DNA from: Clostridiaceae bacterium | GTDB lineage: Bacteria > Bacillota > Clostridia > Saccharofermentanales > UBA5734 | Reading direction: 5' to 3' | Assembly (NCBI GenBank): GCA_012520975.1 | Contig: JAAYNF010000085.1 | Location: 1 to 35,082 of the forward strand | DNA length: 35,082 nucleotides | In this document: positions 1 to 8,611 of the stretch, piece after piece | Layout of the letters: each line of letters opens with the position of its first letter | How positions within the stretch are numbered: position 1 is the first letter of the stretch | Program-made: the position numbers and the translations under genes | Notes under the pieces: model-generated | The model's database searches: none | Told to the model about the DNA's origin: nothing | Seen by the model: the letters and a program-made list of their open reading frames with translations, nothing else

Positions 1-395
1 TCATGAAAAATATCAGCAGCGGCCTGATCGTATATCCGGAGGTTATTCAGCGCCATCTGACAGCCGAATTACCGTTTATGGCAACGGAAAACATCTTGAT
101 GGCTGCTGTTCGGCGTGGCGGTGACCGTCAGGTTCTCCACGAGAAAATCCGTAAGCACAGCATGGACGCCGGCAATCGCGTGAAGCTGGAAGGTGCGGAG
201 AATGATCTCCTGCAGCGCATCGCAGCAGATCCATCCTTTGATTTGGCTCAAGAAGAGTTGGCCGAATTGCTGGATGCCGGTCTATACATCGGCCGGGCAC
301 CGCAACAGGTGGAAGAATACCTGGAACAGGTCGTTTACCCCTTGCTAAAAGCCAATCCGGTTCAAATTGAAACCGAGGAGCCGCTCAGGGTCTGA
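1..395 (+). CDS. purB: Adenylosuccinate lyase, C-terminal part (gene begins before the window)
   Basis: The visible reading frame is the last ~130 residues of adenylosuccinate lyase, the fumarase/aspartase-superfamily enzyme that acts twice in purine synthesis (SAICAR to AICAR, and adenylosuccinate to AMP). The diagnostic stretch is [18 protein letters not shown] followed by [13 protein letters not shown], the usual C-terminal helical region of PurB. The ATG at position 3 is internal; the frame is open to the window edge, so the entry is partial at the 5' end. No clear intrinsic terminator follows the TGA; the next gene starts about 150 bases on, behind its own promoter. Identification is by recognised family motifs only. 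Confidence 0.88.
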   Translation, partial: MKNISSGLIVYPEVIQRHLTAELPFMATENILMAAVRRGGDRQVLHEKIRKHSMDAGNRVKLEGAENDLLQRIAADPSFDLAQEELAELLDAGLYIGRAPQQVEEYLEQVVYPLLKANPVQIETEEPLRV

Positions 396-437
396 AATCA
401 AGTTGCGGTCAGGGTGTTGATCGAAAAAGGCAACGCC

Positions 438-461
438 AAAAGGAGTAACAAAAGGAGTAAC
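438..461. repeat. Perfect 12-bp tandem duplication upstream of the GntR gene
   Basis: AAAAGGAGTAAC occurs twice head to tail with no gap, 15 bp upstream of the -35 box of the GntR promoter. It resembles a ribosome-binding-site-like segment but no reading frame starts behind it. It could be a regulator-binding direct repeat or simple slippage. Confidence 0.8.
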
Positions 462-475
462 GGGTTGGTGAAAAC

Positions 476-504
476 TTGGAAATCGGCTATCTTCATGCTA
501 TGAT
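476..504 (+). promoter_or_regulatory. Sigma-A promoter for the GntR/thiI operon
   Basis: TTGGAA (476-481), a 17-bp spacer and TATGAT (499-504), with TGC directly before the -10 hexamer (extended -10). Transcription would start around 511, about 35 bases before the GntR start codon. It is the only convincing promoter seen between purB and thiI. Confidence 0.7.
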
Positions 505-547
505 GTAATGACAAGATTAAGCGCCATTCCTTGAAGGAGACCATAAT

Positions 548-1288
548 ATGAAACTGGATAGACGCAGTACAATACCTTTGTATGCTCAACTGAAAGAATT
601 GCTCAGTGATCGGATCCGCGCAGGGGATTATGCTCCGGGCGAAAAAATTCCGTCTGAACTTGCATTTTGCAAGGAGCTGGATTTAAGCCGACCGACCGTG
701 CGTCAGGCCATTTCGGAACTGGTGACCGAAGGCATACTGATTATTGTCAAGGGCAAAGGAACTTTTGTTGCACCGGAGCCGGAAAAAATTGAGTTAAAAG
801 GTTTTAATGCCTTTGCTTTTTCCTTTTTGTCGGCTCGAGAACTGGACGGATTACATGATCTTACCGTTGAAATGGTGGAAGCTGATTCCGAGACCGGCCG
901 ACTCTTTGATACAGCCGGGGGAACCGGTCATGCCGGTTACTGGAAAATACAATGGCAATTGACCGATGAAGACCGTGTTTTTGCTTTATGTCAATCCTTG
1001 ATCCCTGTCTATATGTTCCCGGAACTTGGCAATGATTTAAAACAGAAGCGGCGAATGATCGAAATTACCGCCAACAAATATGCTTATCTGCCTCAAAGGG
1101 CTAATTGTAAAATTGCGGTTCGGCCGGCTGATCATCAGGAAGCTAGGGAATTGGACATCGCCCGTAATTCACCGGTTCTGGTTTCGACGAGTCGTTTGGT
1201 TTCACGCAGTGGCAATGTTTGTGAAGTGGTCAGAGCCGTCATGCGGGCCGATCTTGTCACAATCCGCCTGGATGCCGGAAGGAGCTGA
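548..1288 (+). CDS. GntR-family transcriptional regulator, HutC/UTRA type
   Basis: A 246-residue one-component regulator. Residues about 8-74 form the GntR winged helix, with the typical IPLYAQLKELLSDRIRAGDY start, the recognition-helix region SRPTVRQAISELV and the wing VKGKGTFVA. Residues about 95-240 fit the UTRA effector domain of the HutC subfamily. The start ATG has AAGGAGA upstream. It opens an operon with a cysteine desulfurase 8 bp downstream, so it may autoregulate and control the sulfur-transfer genes behind it. The ligand cannot be inferred. Family assignment is firm; target and effector are unknown. Confidence 0.88.
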   Translation: MKLDRRSTIPLYAQLKELLSDRIRAGDYAPGEKIPSELAFCKELDLSRPTVRQAISELVTEGILIIVKGKGTFVAPEPEKIELKGFNAFAFSFLSARELDGLHDLTVEMVEADSETGRLFDTAGGTGHAGYWKIQWQLTDEDRVFALCQSLIPVYMFPELGNDLKQKRRMIEITANKYAYLPQRANCKIAVRPADHQEARELDIARNSPVLVSTSRLVSRSGNVCEVVRAVMRADLVTIRLDAGRS

Positions 1289-1296
1289 ATCTGGGC

Positions 1297-2439
1297 TTGC
1301 CGATATACCTTGACTATTCTGCCTCCCATCCGGTTTACCCTCAGGTCCGTGATGATTATTTGGCACTTCTGGACCGATACTACGCCAATTCCGCCTCAGT
1401 TCATCCTTTGGGAAGGGAAGCATCGCAGTTCATCGATCAGAGCCGTCGACGGATCGCCCAAGTTTTGGGTTGCCAAGATGACGAAATCATCCTGACATCG
1501 GGAGGGTCCGAGTCAATCAATTTGGCGATCAAGGGTTATGTTGAGGCCAATCCACGACTCAACAAACGGATCATAACCAGCTTGGGAGAACACGCCGCCA
1601 CGACAGAAACCGTTTCTTGGCTGAAAAAACAGGGTTATGACCTTGTCTCATTGTCTCTTCAGTCGGACGGTTGTGTGGATCCGGATGCCTTTGCCGAGGC
1701 ATTGCGGCAGCCGGCCGCTTTGATCAGCCTGATCCATGTCAACAACGAGACCGGGGCGGTCAATCCCATTGAGGAAATTGTCGGGTTGCGCAATCGGTTG
1801 CAACCTCGTACCGCCATACACATTGACGGCGTACAGACCATCGGCCGAATGCCTTTTTGCTTCAAATCCGCCGGCATCGACATGATGTCCGGCAGTGGGC
1901 ATAAAATCGGAGCACCTAAAGGGATCGGCTGGTTGCTGATTCGCCGGGGAATTCACTTGGCTGCACAAATCCACGGTGGCGGTCAGCAACGAGGACTGCG
2001 CTCCGGCACGGAAAATCCGCCGTTGGCCGGAGCTTTGGCTCATGCCTTGCGCTTGGCCACTGAAAAACTATCTGAGCAATGTGTACAGGTGGCAGAACTT
2101 CGATCTCAACTGCTGTCCCATTTGACGGCGCGAAAGGTTGATCATCAGGTTTTGTCGCCGCCGAACGCTGTTCCGCACATTCTTATGGTGGCCTTTCCCG
2201 GCCTGCGCGGAGAGACATTGTTACATGCCTTGTCGGCCAAAGGCATCTATGTGTCAACCGGCGCGGCTTGCTCGTCAAAACGCAGGAAAGACAATCCGGT
2301 CCTCCAAGCGATGGGCATTCCCGCCGAACTGGCCGGATGTGCGGTTCGCATCAGCCTATCTGCACAAAACACATCGGAAGAAATAAGTGAAACGGCGTTG
2401 GCCATTGACGAGAGCTGCCGTCGTTTGATCCAAACATAG
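1297..2439 (+). CDS. Cysteine desulfurase (NifS/NifZ-like), probable sulfur donor to ThiI
   Basis: A 380-residue class V aminotransferase-fold PLP enzyme that would take sulfur from cysteine as an enzyme persulfide. Visible features are the N-terminal YLDYSASHPV, the PLP lysine in SGSGHKIGAPKG (about K203), RSGTENPP, and the catalytic cysteine in STGAACSSK (about C325). The track's TTG start is kept, although CTG at 1291 is better spaced from GGAAGGAG (1277-1284). The gene lies 8 bp after the GntR gene and 8 bp before thiI. In Bacilli a desulfurase directly before thiI (NifZ) serves 4-thiouridine formation in tRNA, and the same role is inferred here. It is clearly different from the second desulfurase at 7380. 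Confidence 0.87.
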   Translation: MPIYLDYSASHPVYPQVRDDYLALLDRYYANSASVHPLGREASQFIDQSRRRIAQVLGCQDDEIILTSGGSESINLAIKGYVEANPRLNKRIITSLGEHAATTETVSWLKKQGYDLVSLSLQSDGCVDPDAFAEALRQPAALISLIHVNNETGAVNPIEEIVGLRNRLQPRTAIHIDGVQTIGRMPFCFKSAGIDMMSGSGHKIGAPKGIGWLLIRRGIHLAAQIHGGGQQRGLRSGTENPPLAGALAHALRLATEKLSEQCVQVAELRSQLLSHLTARKVDHQVLSPPNAVPHILMVAFPGLRGETLLHALSAKGIYVSTGAACSSKRRKDNPVLQAMGIPAELAGCAVRISLSAQNTSEEISETALAIDESCRRLIQT

Positions 2440-2447
2440 GAGGTACT

Positions 2448-3641
2448 ATGTTCGATCATCAGGAAATCATCTTGGCCCGGATCGGCGAAATCGCCTTGAA
2501 AGGGCTGAACCGGGGACAATTCGAACGCCGATTGATAGGCAATATCAAACGGCGATTACAAGCTTTCGGCCGTTTTGCCATCGAACAGCGGCAATCAAGA
2601 ATCTGGATTGTACCTTCCGGGGAGATTGCTGATTTTGAACCGATTCTTGCTGCGGTGACTTCGGTTTTCGGCATTGTCTCGGCCAGCCCGGTTTGGTGCT
2701 TTGGCGCCGGGCAACGAGATGATTTTCAGGTTTTAAAGACCAAAGCCGTCGAATTCATCGAGCAGCACCTTAAGGATGGCGGCTCTTTTTCATTTAAAGT
2801 CGAAAGTCGCCGTAGCCATAAGCAATATCCGCTGACCTCACCCGAGATCAATGTATTGCTCGGTGCGCACCTTCTGCAAACCTTTCCTGATCAACTGCGC
2901 GTCGATGTCCACCAACCGGATTTTGTCCTCTACGTTGAGGTGCGAGAACAGCTTTATATCTACAATAGAATCATTCAAGGCCATAAAGGTTTGCCCGTTG
3001 GAACAGGCGGAAAGGGTGTGCTCCTGCTTTCCGGTGGAATTGACAGCCCTGTGGCCGGCTACATGATGGCTTCGCGCGGAATGGAACTTGAGGCGGTTTA
3101 TTTTCACGCTTTTCCTTTTACCAGTGACCAAGCCAAGGAAAAAGTAATTGAACTGGCCAAACAACTGACCGCATATGCCGGACGGCTGCGGCTGCATATT
3201 GTGAATTTTACCGATATTCAACTGACTTTACGTGATCACTGCCCAATGGATATGCTGACCATTGCTATGCGTCGGATGATGATGCGTATCGCGGCCCGAA
3301 TAGCCGAAGAAAATGGATGCCTTGCCTTGATAACCGGTGAAAGTCTCGGCCAGGTGGCCAGTCAAACGCTGGAAGCATTGTGTACAACCGATGTGGTTTC
3401 GCCGATTCCGGTGTTCCGGCCGCTGATCGGCTTAGATAAAGACGACATCACGCAAATGGCGCGTCGTATCGGTACCTATGAAACTTCCATACTTCCATAC
3501 GAGGATTGCTGCACGGTTTTTGTCGCCAAGCATCCCAAGACCAAACCCTCGCTGGCCGACGCTGAGGCCGTAGAGAATGGACTGGACATTGACGCGCTGG
3601 TGGCAAGCGCCTTGGTCGATATCGAGGAGGTTCATTTATGA
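2448..3641 (+). CDS. thiI: tRNA 4-thiouridine synthetase ThiI (no rhodanese domain)
   Basis: A 397-residue enzyme that adenylates U8 of tRNA and replaces its oxygen with sulfur; it may also feed thiazole synthesis. Order: an N-terminal ferredoxin-like part starting EIILARIGEIALKGLNRGQF, a THUMP RNA-binding domain to about residue 170, then the PP-loop domain with LLSGGIDSPVAG (about 194-205). The length matches the short Bacillota form without the C-terminal rhodanese domain found in E. coli, consistent with direct sulfur transfer from the desulfurase encoded just upstream. AGGAGG overlaps the stop of the previous gene, so the two are translationally close. It overlaps the next gene by ATGA. 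Confidence 0.95.
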   Translation: MFDHQEIILARIGEIALKGLNRGQFERRLIGNIKRRLQAFGRFAIEQRQSRIWIVPSGEIADFEPILAAVTSVFGIVSASPVWCFGAGQRDDFQVLKTKAVEFIEQHLKDGGSFSFKVESRRSHKQYPLTSPEINVLLGAHLLQTFPDQLRVDVHQPDFVLYVEVREQLYIYNRIIQGHKGLPVGTGGKGVLLLSGGIDSPVAGYMMASRGMELEAVYFHAFPFTSDQAKEKVIELAKQLTAYAGRLRLHIVNFTDIQLTLRDHCPMDMLTIAMRRMMMRIAARIAEENGCLALITGESLGQVASQTLEALCTTDVVSPIPVFRPLIGLDKDDITQMARRIGTYETSILPYEDCCTVFVAKHPKTKPSLADAEAVENGLDIDALVASALVDIEEVHL

Positions 3642-4618
3642 GAATCGGAAAATTAAGTAATAGGGATTTACAGCGTTTGGTTTTGGATCGACTGCCAAAA
3701 TCCCATCGCTTTGTTACCAGCGGACCGGCCGTTGGTCAAGATTGTTCAGCCATCCGCTTCGGTGATGGCCAGGTTGTTTTGTCCACAGATCCGATCACAG
3801 GCGCAACATCCGATATCGGCCGTTTGGCTGTATTGGTAAATGTTAACGATATTGCTACCTGTGGAATTCGGCCGACAGCCCTACTGCTCACCATTATTGT
3901 CCCGCCGGATTACACGACCGACGAGTTGCGCCAAGCAATCGACCAGGCAGCCGCCACCGCCGAAAAGTTAAATGTCAGCATCGTCGGCGGTCATACCGAG
4001 GTCAGCGATGCCGTCAACCGCATGATCATCTCCTCAACAGCAATCGGATTTACCTATGGCAATCAGATCATACGATCCTGCGATGCCCTTGCCGATGACA
4101 CCTTGGTTATGACCAAGACCGCCGGCCTTGAGGGGACCGTGATCTTGGCCGCCGATCAGGCTGAACGTTTGCAGGAACATTTGAGCGCAGAGGAGTTTCT
4201 GGAAGCAAACAAACTGCTGGATCAGATCAGTGTCCTTGAGGAGGGAAGTTGCGGCGCCGATCTCGGCGTTCATGCCATGCATGACGCAACAGAAGGAGGC
4301 ATTCTGGGCGCGGTCTGGGAAATGGCCGAAGCCAGTGGACTGGGTTGCATTGTCGAAGCCGACAAGATTCCTGTTCATCCCTTAACTGAAAAAATCTGCC
4401 GAATCCTTGAACTTGACCCTCTACGGCTGATTGCCAGTGGCAGCATGATTATGGCTACGTCTGATCCGGAAATTCTGGTTACCGAATTGACCGTCCGCGG
4501 CATTAATGGCAAGATCATCGGCCGGTTGACCGAGAACCGTGATCGGATCCTGATGCTGGAAGGGAAGGAGCTGGAGTTACCGCCTCCGGGCTCAGATGAA
4601 CTTTACAAAATGCTTTGA
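3638..4618 (+). CDS. AIR synthase/HypE-superfamily protein of unknown substrate
   Basis: A 326-residue member of the PurM/SelD/HypE/ThiL ATP-binding fold. Supporting features are GQDCSAIRFG near the N-terminus, STDPITGA, the conserved VNVNDIATCGIRPTALL helix, the glycine-rich IVGGHTEV and the second-domain segment MHDATEGGILGAVWEMAE. It ends DELYKML and lacks the C-terminal cysteine tail used by HypE in hydrogenase cyanide-ligand synthesis; no hyp genes are nearby. It lacks the catalytic Cys/Sec loop of SelD. It is probably an uncharacterised AIR-synthase-related phosphotransferase or kinase (COG1973-like). ATGA overlap with thiI implies co-translation and perhaps a shared thiamine or thio-modification role. 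Confidence 0.7.
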   Translation: MRIGKLSNRDLQRLVLDRLPKSHRFVTSGPAVGQDCSAIRFGDGQVVLSTDPITGATSDIGRLAVLVNVNDIATCGIRPTALLLTIIVPPDYTTDELRQAIDQAAATAEKLNVSIVGGHTEVSDAVNRMIISSTAIGFTYGNQIIRSCDALADDTLVMTKTAGLEGTVILAADQAERLQEHLSAEEFLEANKLLDQISVLEEGSCGADLGVHAMHDATEGGILGAVWEMAEASGLGCIVEADKIPVHPLTEKICRILELDPLRLIASGSMIMATSDPEILVTELTVRGINGKIIGRLTENRDRILMLEGKELELPPPGSDELYKML

Positions 4619-4674
4619 TTCGTTAAAATAGATTGAAGAAATGTTTGCGCAGCAGTCTGCAGGAAGGATTTATC

Positions 4675-5916
4675 ATGAGTTTTTCACATCTGGCCTCAAC
4701 CGACCCGGAAATTTATCAGGCAATTCAACAAGAAATTCAGCGCCAGCGCGATAAAATCGAATTGATCGCATCGGAAAATTTTGTCAGCCCGGCGATTCTT
4801 GAAGCCGTCGGTTCGCCATTAACCAACAAATATGCTGAGGGTTACCCCGGCAAACGATATTACGGCGGCTGCGAACATGTGGACATTGCCGAAAGCTTGG
4901 CTATTGAGCGGGCCAAAGCTTTGTTTGGCGCGGAGCACGTTAATGTTCAGCCTCATTCCGGCGCCCAAGCCAACAATGCGGTTTATTTTGCTATGTTGGA
5001 GCCCGGTGATAAAATTTTGGGTTTGGATTTAAGCCATGGCGGTCATCTGACCCATGGCATGAGCAGAAATGTCTCGGGCAGAATCTATCAGGCTTCGGCC
5101 TATACCGTCGAGAAAGAAACCAGCATCATCGACTATGACCGCTTGCTGGAAACGGCGCGTTCCGTACATCCGAAGATTATCGTGGCCGGTGCCAGCGCGT
5201 ATCCGCGCACCTTGAACTTCGCCAAATTCCGCGAGATCGCTGATGATGTGGGAGCGCTGCTTTTTGTTGATATGGCGCACATTGCCGGCTTGATCGCCGC
5301 CGGTTTGCATCCCAGTCCGATCCCTTATGCCGACATCGTTACGACCACGACGCACAAAACTTTACGCGGTCCACGCGGCGGCATGATCCTCTGTAAAGAG
5401 CAATATGCCAAAGCTATTGATTCGGCTGTTTTCCCCGGTCAGCAGGGCGGACCTTTGATGCACGTTATCGCCGGCAAGGCAGTGGCCTTAAAAGAAGCTC
5501 TGGAGCCTTCCTTTAAGGTTTATCAACAGCATATTCTGGACAATGCCCAAGCGCTGGCTACAGGTCTCATTCGCCGTGGCTTCAACTTGGTGTCCGGTGG
5601 CACCGATACCCATCTGATGCTTGTCGACCTGCGCGGAACCGGTGTAACCGGCAGGGATATGCAGATCCGATTGGATGATGTGAACATCACCTGCAATAAA
5701 AACGGCATTCCCTATGATCCGGAAAAACCCTTTGTCACCAGCGGGATTCGACTGGGTACGCCGGCGGTAACCACACGTGGCATGACCCCCGACGACATGG
5801 ACGTGATCGCCGATTTAATCACCGCAGCCTTACATGATTTTGACGGTTCGGCTACACAGATCCGTCAACAGGTGGAAAGCATCTGCGCACGCTATCCGCT
5901 CTATCCGTCTCTCTAG
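4675..5916 (+). CDS. glyA: Serine hydroxymethyltransferase
   Basis: A PLP enzyme interconverting serine plus tetrahydrofolate with glycine plus methylene-tetrahydrofolate. The 413-residue length is normal. Visible are [32 protein letters not shown], the PLP lysine in [14 protein letters not shown] (about K228) and [15 protein letters not shown]. The track begins at 4633, but AGGAAGGA at 4661-4668 is correctly spaced for ATG 4675, and the product then starts MSFSHL as in the family. It lies 56 bp after the AIR-synthase-like gene with no obvious terminator, so it is probably in the same transcript. Confidence 0.96.
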   Translation: MSFSHLASTDPEIYQAIQQEIQRQRDKIELIASENFVSPAILEAVGSPLTNKYAEGYPGKRYYGGCEHVDIAESLAIERAKALFGAEHVNVQPHSGAQANNAVYFAMLEPGDKILGLDLSHGGHLTHGMSRNVSGRIYQASAYTVEKETSIIDYDRLLETARSVHPKIIVAGASAYPRTLNFAKFREIADDVGALLFVDMAHIAGLIAAGLHPSPIPYADIVTTTTHKTLRGPRGGMILCKEQYAKAIDSAVFPGQQGGPLMHVIAGKAVALKEALEPSFKVYQQHILDNAQALATGLIRRGFNLVSGGTDTHLMLVDLRGTGVTGRDMQIRLDDVNITCNKNGIPYDPEKPFVTSGIRLGTPAVTTRGMTPDDMDVIADLITAALHDFDGSATQIRQQVESICARYPLYPSL

Positions 5917-5935
5917 GAAACGGAGGACCAAGCTT

Positions 5936-7273
5936 GTGAAATCCAACCGACAAAAGGAACAGCCATTGGCCTATCGAATGGCTCCGCGCACACTGGATGA
6001 GTTTGTCGGCCAGGAACACATTCTTGGGTCGGGGAAAATGTTGCGGCGGATGATCGAGGCAGACCGCTTGTCATCAATTATTTTGTACGGACCACCCGGA
6101 ACCGGCAAAACCTCTTTGGCCCGTGTTATTGCCAACACCACTCAGGTCGGGTATCAAAAGTTAAATGCGGTGATCGCCGGCGTTGCCGACATCAAACGCA
6201 TCATATCCGATACACAAAATCCTTTGCTGAATCCAACGGGCAGAACCGTATTGTTTATTGATGAGATCCACCGGTTTAATAAAGCCCAGCAGGATGCTTT
6301 GTTGCCACAGGTGGAGGACGGCACCCTGATTCTGATCGGCGCGACAACTGAAAATCCTTTTTTTGAGGTCAATAAAGCTTTAATATCTCGTTCCACTGTT
6401 TTTCAGATGCATCCACTGGCCGAAGCCGACATCCGGCAAATCGTTCAGATGGCCCTAGAAGATCAGGAGCGGGGATTGGGGCAATATCCGATCCGAATTG
6501 ACCAGCCTTCTTTGGATCTGATTTGCAACATGTCCAACGGCGATGCACGCATCGCTCTCAATGCTCTGGAGTTGGCCGCCGTGACAACTCCGCCGGAAGC
6601 AGATGGTACAATCCTGATCAATCAGGCGGTTCTTGAGGACTGCATGCAAAAAAGAAGCATTGCCTTTGACCATGATGGCGAGAGCCATTACGACAATATC
6701 AGCGCGTTTATCAAATCCATGCGCGGATCGGATCCCGATGCCACGGCCTTTTATCTGGCCAGAGCACTGCATGGCGGTGAGGACATTGAATTTTTAGCCA
6801 GACGCATCCTGATTTGCGCGGCCGAGGATGTCGGTTTGGCCAATCCGCAGATGTTATCTTTGGCAATGGCTGCCTATCAGGGTGTAATGTCGGTCGGCAT
6901 GCCTGAGGCCAGAATTATCTTGGCCGAAGCAGCATTGGCAATTGCGACCAGTCCAAAATCCAATTCGGCAATTAAAGCCATCGACAGCGCCATGCAGGAT
7001 GTTGCCAGCCGCAGAACCGGAGAGGTTCCGTTGCATCTTCGCAACGCACCGGTTCCGGGTATGGCAGATCTCGGTTACGCCCAAGGATATAAATATGCTC
7101 ACGACTATCCGCGCCATATCGTCGATCAGGAATACCTTCCGGAAGAAATCCGTGGAACCATTTACTTTGAGCCCAGTTCGAATGGTTATGAGGGACGAAT
7201 TAAGGAATGGATCGACCAACGCCGGGCTCATAAAACCGCTAAAGATCAAGCAAAAAGCAAAAACTCGACTTAA
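5936..7273 (+). CDS. rarA: Replication-associated recombination protein A (MgsA/RarA AAA+ ATPase)
   Basis: A 445-residue clamp-loader-like AAA+ ATPase that works at stalled replication forks. It shows the family start PLAYRMAPRTLDEFVGQEHI, Walker A GPPGTGKT (about 52-59), Walker B LFIDEIHRF, sensor GATTENPFF, and the RarA C-terminal domain with SNSAIKAID and VPLHLRNAP. The track start (5834) lies inside glyA. GGAGG at 5922-5926 points to GTG 5936, giving a normal N-terminus 19 bp after the glyA stop. It lies in the long + strand run but is functionally unrelated to the sulfur genes. Confidence 0.93.
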   Translation: MKSNRQKEQPLAYRMAPRTLDEFVGQEHILGSGKMLRRMIEADRLSSIILYGPPGTGKTSLARVIANTTQVGYQKLNAVIAGVADIKRIISDTQNPLLNPTGRTVLFIDEIHRFNKAQQDALLPQVEDGTLILIGATTENPFFEVNKALISRSTVFQMHPLAEADIRQIVQMALEDQERGLGQYPIRIDQPSLDLICNMSNGDARIALNALELAAVTTPPEADGTILINQAVLEDCMQKRSIAFDHDGESHYDNISAFIKSMRGSDPDATAFYLARALHGGEDIEFLARRILICAAEDVGLANPQMLSLAMAAYQGVMSVGMPEARIILAEAALAIATSPKSNSAIKAIDSAMQDVASRRTGEVPLHLRNAPVPGMADLGYAQGYKYAHDYPRHIVDQEYLPEEIRGTIYFEPSSNGYEGRIKEWIDQRRAHKTAKDQAKSKNST

Positions 7274-7298
7274 TTCATATTAATTATCTATGAATTAA
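7270..7298. promoter_or_regulatory. AT-rich inverted repeat overlapping the rarA stop codon
   Basis: TTAATTCAT and ATGAATTAA form perfect 9-bp arms around an 11-base loop. No T-run follows, so an intrinsic terminator is unlikely. It may be an operator, or a weak hairpin at the 3' end of rarA. Confidence 0.4.
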
Positions 7299-7306
7299 AG
7301 AGTAGC

Positions 7307-7320
7307 GTAACCTTTGTTAC
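7307..7320. promoter_or_regulatory. Short dyad GTAAC-N4-GTTAC upstream of iscS
   Basis: GTAAC CTTT GTTAC is a perfect 5-bp dyad 60 bp upstream of the iscS start. It could be an operator for a regulator of the iscS-iscU-mnmA genes. No recognised family consensus was matched, and a 5-bp dyad can arise by chance. Confidence 0.3.
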
Positions 7321-7379
7321 AACATACAAGCCGAGCAAGGCATAAAGTATCAATGAAACTTTATGCAGGAGATGACAAT

Positions 7380-8570
7380 ATGCATCAAGTCAAAAGAATT
7401 TATTTGGATCATGCCGCGACCACACCGGTCAGACCGGAGGTTTTGTCGGCGATGATGCCTGCCTTTACCACCGTGTTCGGCAATCCGTCCTCTCTTTATC
7501 AAAGCGGGTTGCAAGCCCATCAACTAATGGAAAATGCCAGAGCCAAGATTGCCGACTGCATCGGTGCTGATAGCACGGAAATTTATTTCACATCCTGCGG
7601 AACCGAGTCGGACAACTGGGCCATTAAAGGAGCGGCCCAATCCCATCAAGGCAAGGGAAGACATATGGTCACCTCGGCAATTGAGCACCATGCCGTCCTC
7701 CACGCATTCGATGCTTTGGCAAAACAGGGCTTTGAGATCACCAAACTGCCGGTGGACGCGGATGGCTTGTTGGATCCGGAAGCGGTTCGCTCGGCCATTC
7801 GTGATGATACCATTTTGGTCTCGGTCATGATGGCCAATAACGAGATCGGCGTGATCCAGCCGATCGAAGAAATCGCCGCCATCTGCCGTAGCAACCAAGT
7901 GCTTTTTCACACCGACGCCGTGCAGGCCGGTGGAGCTTTGCCCATTGATGCACATCGTATGGGCGTTGATTTGATGTCTTTTTCCGGACATAAGCTTTAC
8001 GCGCCCAAAGGAGTCGGTGCTTTGTATATTCGTCGGGGAGTACGGATCGCCAATTTTTTCGACGGCGGTGCTCAGGAGCGAAATCGACGGGGCGGTACCG
8101 AGAATGTACCGGCAATCACTGGTTTTGCCCGAGCCTTTGAGCTGGCGATTCAGGAAATGGAGGAAAACAGCCGGCAACTGATCGAGTTGCGCGATGCTTT
8201 GATCGACGGTATTCTTACACGCATTCCACATACCAGACTTAATGGTCATCCAACTCGACGTTTGCCGAACAATGTCAATGTTTCCATTGAATTCATCGAA
8301 GGCGAGGCCATTTTGCTCATGTTGGATCAGCTCGGTTATGAATGCTCAAGCGGATCGGCCTGCACCTCGGGGGCACTCGATCCTTCCCATGTCCTGCTGG
8401 CGCTTGGATTGCCCCATGAAATCGCACACGGCTCTTTGCGTGTAACTTTTGGACGTTCCAATACCATGGATGATGTGAATCGGCTGATTGACGATCTGGA
8501 AATCGTTGTCCGCCGTCTGCGCGAGATGTCACCTCTGTACAATGAAAATATTTTTAGTGTTCAAAACTGA
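7380..8570 (+). CDS. iscS: Cysteine desulfurase (IscS/NifS type) for Fe-S assembly and MnmA
   Basis: A 396-residue PLP enzyme that generates persulfide sulfur from cysteine. The start IYLDHAATTPVRPEVL, the PLP lysine in SFSGHKLYAPKG (about K205), RRGGTENVPAI and the cysteine loop SSGSACTSGALDPSHVL (about C328) are classic NifS/IscS. AGGAGA precedes ATG 7380; the track's TTG start 22 codons upstream has no ribosome binding site and adds a non-family tail. It is followed by an IscU/NifU scaffold and mnmA, so it probably supplies sulfur both to nascent Fe-S clusters and to tRNA 2-thiouridine. Calling it iscS rather than nifS is by context. Confidence 0.92.
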   Translation: MHQVKRIYLDHAATTPVRPEVLSAMMPAFTTVFGNPSSLYQSGLQAHQLMENARAKIADCIGADSTEIYFTSCGTESDNWAIKGAAQSHQGKGRHMVTSAIEHHAVLHAFDALAKQGFEITKLPVDADGLLDPEAVRSAIRDDTILVSVMMANNEIGVIQPIEEIAAICRSNQVLFHTDAVQAGGALPIDAHRMGVDLMSFSGHKLYAPKGVGALYIRRGVRIANFFDGGAQERNRRGGTENVPAITGFARAFELAIQEMEENSRQLIELRDALIDGILTRIPHTRLNGHPTRRLPNNVNVSIEFIEGEAILLMLDQLGYECSSGSACTSGALDPSHVLLALGLPHEIAHGSLRVTFGRSNTMDDVNRLIDDLEIVVRRLREMSPLYNENIFSVQN

Positions 8571-8583
8571 CCCGGCCGCCGGG
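8571..8583 (+). other. Small GC hairpin directly after the iscS stop
   Basis: CCCGG and CCGGG flank a 3-base loop immediately after the TGA. No T-run follows, so it is not a terminator. It might tune readthrough or message stability between iscS and iscU. Confidence 0.3.
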
Positions 8584-8611
8584 CAGATCGTATCGGAAAG
8601 TGAGATTAAAT

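Noticed and set aside
431-439. GGCAACGCC as a purB terminator
   Set aside because: A 3-bp stem with no T-run; too weak to support a terminator call.
7524-8249. 241-aa minus-strand ORF across iscS
   Set aside because: Lies wholly antisense to a strongly supported iscS frame, has no ribosome binding site and no recognisable domain.
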